A stretch of DNA of 9,796 bases from Desulfurellales bacterium (GTDB lineage Bacteria; Campylobacterota_A; Desulfurellia; Desulfurellales; Hippeaceae): NCBI GenBank assembly GCA_027064405.1, contig JAMOPP010000128.1, positions 1 to 9,796 on the forward strand. Direction: 5' to 3'. Every line of letters begins with the position of its first letter. Position 1 is the stretch's first letter. The position numbers were made by a program, and so were the translations under genes. This document shows, piece after piece, positions 6,721-9,796 of the stretch. The notes under the pieces were generated by a model, which was not told the origin of the DNA, ran no database searches, and worked only from the letters and a program-made list of their open reading frames with translations.

Positions 6721-6740
6721 AGTTTAGTTGATAATAAACT
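6721..6740. promoter_or_regulatory. Dyad between the divergent -35 boxes, candidate operator
   Basis: AGTTTA (6721-6726) and TAAACT (6735-6740) form a perfect 6+6 inverted repeat with an 8-base spacer (GTTGATAA). It sits between the ribD -35 (6713-6718) and the secA -35 (6740-6745), where a dimeric regulator could affect both promoters. The bases are A/T-rich and the arms short, so chance is a real alternative. Confidence 0.3.
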
Positions 6741-6768
6741 TGATTTTTAGGTTCATCTAAAATATTAT
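6740..6768 (+). promoter_or_regulatory. Promoter of the secA-ogt unit
   Basis: TTGATT (6740-6745; 4 of 6) and TATTAT (6763-6768; 5 of 6) are spaced by exactly 17 bases. The predicted start is near 6775, giving a leader of about 26 bases that carries the purine-rich ribosome binding site AGGGAG (6791-6796), 5 bases before the secA ATG. Confidence 0.55.
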
Positions 6769-6801
6769 CTATCTGTATTTTATTGTAGAAAGGGAGAAAA
6801 T

Positions 6802-9210
6802 ATGATTAATGGTTTGCTGAAAAAGGTGTTTGGTACAAAAAATGAGCGTATTTTAAAATCAATCCAGCCTTATATAAAAAAAATCAACGAGAAAGAAAAA
6901 GAATTTGAGAAATTTTCAAATGAAAAATGCAAAGATTACATAAATAAATTAAAAGATACATATAAGAAATCAGGCGATTTGGATTCTATACTTGAAGAAT
7001 CCTTTGCCTTAACAAGAGAAGCCTCGAAAAGAACACTTGGTATGAGGCATTTCGATGTTCAGCTTGTAGGAGGAGTGGTTCTTCATAAAGGAATTATAGC
7101 TGAGATGAAAACAGGCGAAGGTAAAACACTTGTTGCCACACTACCCCTTGCATTAAATGCATTGACGGGAAAGGGCGTGCACCTCGTTACTGTTAATGAT
7201 TATCTGGCGAAAAGGGATGCGAAGTGGATGGCTCCTATCTATAAATTTTTGGGATTTAGTGTGGGTGTAATTCAGCAACAGAATAAATCCTACCTGATAG
7301 AGTGGGATGATGAGAGCAAGTTTACTACAAAAGAGGTTGAATGCTCAAGGAAAGAAGCCTACAATGCCGATATTACCTACGGAACAAATAGCGAGTTCGG
7401 GTTTGACTATTTAAGAGACAATATGAGTTTTTCGCTTGATGAATATGTGCAGAGAAATTTTTATTATGCAATAGTTGATGAGGTTGATTCTATTTTGATT
7501 GATGAGGCAAGGACTCCCTTAATTATTTCGGGTGCGCTCGATCAGCCTTCTTCCATTTATTACAATGTTGATAAAGCCGTTAGAAAACTGCAGAGCGAAG
7601 ATTACGAAATTGATGAAAAAACAAAAAGTTCAAATTTAACCGATAAAGGCGTCGAGAAGATACAAACCCTTCTGAAACTTGATAATTTATACGATATTAA
7701 CAATATAGATATACTGCATATAGTCAATCAATCTTTAAAAGCCCATACTGTTTATGAAAAAGATAAAGATTATATAGTAAAGCAGGGCAAAGCGATTATA
7801 GTTGATGAATTTACAGGCAGGCTTATGCCGGATAGGCGTTATTCAGACGGACTTCATCAGGCAATAGAGGCGAAGGAGCATTTAAGAATACAGAAGGAGT
7901 CTCAGACACTTGCCTCAATTACATTTCAAAACTATTTTAGAATGTATGAGAAGATGGCGGGTATGACCGGAACAGCCGATACCGAAGCAAAAGAATTTAA
8001 GGAGATATACAATCTTGATGTAGTTGTAATACCTACAAATAAACCTATAAAAAGAAACGATAAGAATGATTTAATATACAAAACACACAAAGAAAAATTA
8101 AACGCAATAGTAAAAGAGATAAAAGAGAAACATAAAAAAGGTCAGCCTGTTCTTGTAGGCACGACAAGTGTTGAAAAATCCGAGGAGATACACAGATTTT
8201 TGATGAAAACGAGAATTCCGCATAGTGTTTTAAATGCAAAGCACCATGAGAAAGAGGCTGAAATTATAGCACATGCCGGCGAAAAATCGTCCATAACTAT
8301 TGCTACAAATATGGCAGGACGAGGTGTCGATATTAAACTTACGGAAGAAACAAAAAATCTCGGAGGTTTGTATATTTTAGGCACTGAAAGACATGAATCA
8401 AGAAGGATAGATAATCAGTTAAGGGGAAGAGCCGGAAGACAAGGAGATCCCGGAGAGTCAAGATTTTTCTTGTCGCTTGAAGATGATTTGCTTAGGGTCT
8501 TCGGTTCGGAAAAAATACAGTTTCTAATGGATAAGTTAGGCATCGAAGAGGGTGAAGCTATAGAAAACAAGATGATTACAAGGGCTGTTGAAAATGCTCA
8601 AAAAAAGGTGGAAGCATACAATTTTGATATGAGAAAAAATCTTCTTGAATATGATGATGTTATGAATAAACAAAGAAGCGTTGTTTATCAGCAAAGGAGA
8701 GATATTCTTAGCGGAAAAGATTTAAAGGATGATATTATAGAGTATATAGAATCCACAGTTCTTGACCTATCCGATGCATATTTGCCTAACGCATTAGATC
8801 CGTTAAGTTGGGATGTTGCGAAATTCAATAGAGAGATGAAAAGGATATTCAACAGAGAATTTAAGGTTGATACCGAGGAGCTTTCTAAAACCAAAAAGCG
8901 AGATGATTTGATAGAAACCATTCAAAAAAGGCTTGTTGAGGATTATGAAGAGAAGGAGCGATTGATAGGCTCAGATGAAATGCGTAATTTAGAAAGACAG
9001 ATTCTACTTCAAATAGTAGATACTTCGTGGAGAGAGCATCTGAAAAATATGGATTATTTAAGAGATGCCGTAGGCTTGAGAGGGTATGGTCAAAAAGACC
9101 CGCTTGTTGAATATAAAAAGGTTTCATTTGAAGAATTTGAAAATATGGTAAGAAAAATTCAAGAGGATGTTATTACATCAATCTACCACATAAATATCGT
9201 TTTTGAGTAA
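6802..9210 (+). CDS. secA: Preprotein translocase ATPase SecA, without C-terminal zinc tail
   Basis: SecA is the ATPase that pushes unfolded preproteins through SecYEG at the inner membrane. Motifs in order are Walker A MKTGEGKT (102-109), ITYGTNSEFGFDYLRDNM (191-208), Walker B DEVD (226-229) and IDEARTPLIISG (233-244). The preprotein-binding region lies roughly at 245-375, followed by GMTGTA (387-392), ATNMAGRGVDI (501-511) and the arginine-finger motif QLRGRAGRQGDPG (539-551). The helical scaffold and wing end near 795. The protein stops at 802 residues (E. coli 901) and has no linker or CxC...CH zinc-binding tail, the part that contacts SecB and lipids. Between GFSVG (151-155) and KEAY there are about 28 residues versus about 11 in E. 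coli, an insertion next to NBD1. GRGVDI replaces the usual GRGTDI. The ATG is well supported by AGGGAG. The downstream gene overlaps it by 8 bases. Confidence 0.97.
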   Translation: MINGLLKKVFGTKNERILKSIQPYIKKINEKEKEFEKFSNEKCKDYINKLKDTYKKSGDLDSILEESFALTREASKRTLGMRHFDVQLVGGVVLHKGIIAEMKTGEGKTLVATLPLALNALTGKGVHLVTVNDYLAKRDAKWMAPIYKFLGFSVGVIQQQNKSYLIEWDDESKFTTKEVECSRKEAYNADITYGTNSEFGFDYLRDNMSFSLDEYVQRNFYYAIVDEVDSILIDEARTPLIISGALDQPSSIYYNVDKAVRKLQSEDYEIDEKTKSSNLTDKGVEKIQTLLKLDNLYDINNIDILHIVNQSLKAHTVYEKDKDYIVKQGKAIIVDEFTGRLMPDRRYSDGLHQAIEAKEHLRIQKESQTLASITFQNYFRMYEKMAGMTGTADTEAKEFKEIYNLDVVVIPTNKPIKRNDKNDLIYKTHKEKLNAIVKEIKEKHKKGQPVLVGTTSVEKSEEIHRFLMKTRIPHSVLNAKHHEKEAEIIAHAGEKSSITIATNMAGRGVDIKLTEETKNLGGLYILGTERHESRRIDNQLRGRAGRQGDPGESRFFLSLEDDLLRVFGSEKIQFLMDKLGIEEGEAIENKMITRAVENAQKKVEAYNFDMRKNLLEYDDVMNKQRSVVYQQRRDILSGKDLKDDIIEYIESTVLDLSDAYLPNALDPLSWDVAKFNREMKRIFNREFKVDTEELSKTKKRDDLIETIQKRLVEDYEEKERLIGSDEMRNLERQILLQIVDTSWREHLKNMDYLRDAVGLRGYGQKDPLVEYKKVSFEEFENMVRKIQEDVITSIYHINIVFE

Positions 9211-9673
9211 ATTTTATATAGACACGCCATTTGATAATCTGCTTGTATTCGACATAAATAAAACAAAAATAGAAAAAATCACTTTTTTAGATAGTAGAGT
9301 TGGAGAAGCTGCTCAAGGGCTGCTTAAACAGTTTGTAATAGAGGTGTTTGATAAAAAAGACTTATCGGTTTTTGATTATTCCTTGCTGGATTTTGATAGA
9401 GACAAAAAATCGTTTAAACTTTATGAATTTCTAATTTCTACAAGGGCAGGTGAAACATATTCTTATTCGGAATCAGCCCAAAAGGTATTCGGTTTTAAAA
9501 AATATGCCAGAGCTGTTGCCAAAATGCTCAATGCCAATCCATTTATATTCTTCGTGCCTTGCCACAGAATTGTTGCAAAAAACGGCACAGGAGGCTATGC
9601 CTACGGTGTTGAACTAAAAATTAAAATATTGAAGTGGGAAGATGGCTTAAATCTTTGTGAAGGTGAAGAATAA
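9203..9673 (+). CDS. ogt: O6-alkylguanine-DNA alkyltransferase (Ogt/MGMT type), TTG start
   Basis: This suicide repair enzyme moves an alkyl group from O6-alkylguanine in DNA to its own cysteine. The active site PCHRIV carries Cys120. The recognition helix has Arg103 (RAVA, the arginine finger that fills the gap left by the flipped base) and a conserved Asn112-Pro113 just before the active-site strand. The N-terminal domain begins with YIDTPFDNLLVFD, like the usual YxTPxGxLxL start. Departures from consensus are YSYSES for the YGE-type loop, RAVA for RAVG, and FIFFVPCHR for the usual IPIIIPCHR, so the pocket is hydrophobic but bulkier. Length is 156, typical of Ogt/AdaB. The TTG start overlaps the last 8 bases of secA with no clear ribosome binding site, pointing to translational coupling. 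A catalytically dead alkyltransferase-like protein is unlikely because Cys120 is present. Confidence 0.9.
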   Translation: MSKFYIDTPFDNLLVFDINKTKIEKITFLDSRVGEAAQGLLKQFVIEVFDKKDLSVFDYSLLDFDRDKKSFKLYEFLISTRAGETYSYSESAQKVFGFKKYARAVAKMLNANPFIFFVPCHRIVAKNGTGGYAYGVELKIKILKWEDGLNLCEGEE

Positions 9674-9727
9674 AAAAGGATGCTTTAAGGGACCGTGTCT
9701 TAACATTTGACTTTTGGCATCGTTTCT

Positions 9728-9796
9728 TCTCTTCAAATTGTATTGTGAGCAAATAAAGAAATTAAATGACATTGTGAACAATGCAATTTAAAGAGA
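9728..9796. repeat. Imperfect inverted repeat reaching the right window edge
   Basis: The left arm is 9728-9746 (TCTCTTCAAATTGTATTGT) and the right arm 9778-9796, whose complement differs at only two of 19 positions; the loop is 31 bases. The right arm ends at the last base of the window, so the repeat may extend further. About 30 bases upstream, GGGACCGTGTC (9689-9699) has the look of a terminal inverted repeat of a small transposable element, which raises the possibility of a palindromic element of about 145 bases centred near 9762. A transcription terminator is less likely, because the arms are A/T-rich with no U-run visible. Confidence 0.45.

Noticed and set aside
8045..9127. Minus-strand open frames opposite secA
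   Set aside because: They overlap highly conserved SecA motifs on the other strand and have no recognisable protein features.
9674..9727. A GATGC...GCATC stem as an ogt terminator
   Set aside because: The arms are only five bases with a loop of about 30 bases, and the following T-rich stretch is interrupted by C; not a convincing terminator.

Overview
The window is AT-rich (GC in the mid-30s percent by eye) and tightly packed. It holds nine complete protein genes and the 5' end of a tenth, with no RNA genes, CRISPR array or intact mobile element. The mix suggests a Gram-negative, low-GC bacterium. It has a serine-palmitoyltransferase-type enzyme, a Thermus-type PyrE, a bifunctional RibBA beside NusB, and a SecA without the C-terminal zinc tail. 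Deferribacterota or a similar deep-branching anaerobic group would fit, but this is a guess from gene content and cannot be settled here.

Left part, minus strand (1-1297): a serine palmitoyltransferase-like enzyme (116-1297) is followed, with a 4-base ATGA overlap, by the first 39 codons of a probable GNAT-family acyltransferase that runs off the left edge. A good sigma70-type promoter (1329-1357) lies just upstream. Together these look like a small operon for an N-acylated amino lipid (sphingolipid-like or sulfonolipid-like). The 234-base gap to the next gene (1298-1531) also holds a short direct repeat and no convincing terminator.

Middle, minus strand (1532-6683): seven genes lie in one direction in the order ribD-ribE-ribBA-ribH-nusB-pyrF-pyrE, with gaps or overlaps of only a few bases except for 63 bases before ribBA. 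The four rib proteins cover the conversion of GTP and ribulose-5-phosphate to riboflavin, apart from the phosphatase step. NusB is an antitermination factor. PyrF and PyrE carry out the last two steps of UMP synthesis. A possible internal promoter precedes ribBA.

The 118-base region 6684-6801 is divergent. Each side has a 17-base-spaced promoter, with a 6+8+6 dyad between the two -35 boxes. The ribD promoter is so close to its GTG start that the mRNA is predicted to be leaderless, and no FMN riboswitch is present.

Right part, plus strand (6802-9673): secA, the preprotein translocase ATPase, is followed by an overlapping gene for an O6-alkylguanine-DNA alkyltransferase (Ogt/MGMT type) that starts at TTG. 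The last 123 bases are non-coding. They contain an imperfect long inverted repeat that reaches the window edge and may be the left part of a small palindromic element.

Most of the window is housekeeping. The items most worth checking are the Spt-GNAT pair, the predicted leaderless ribD mRNA, the SecA variant and the right-edge inverted repeat.
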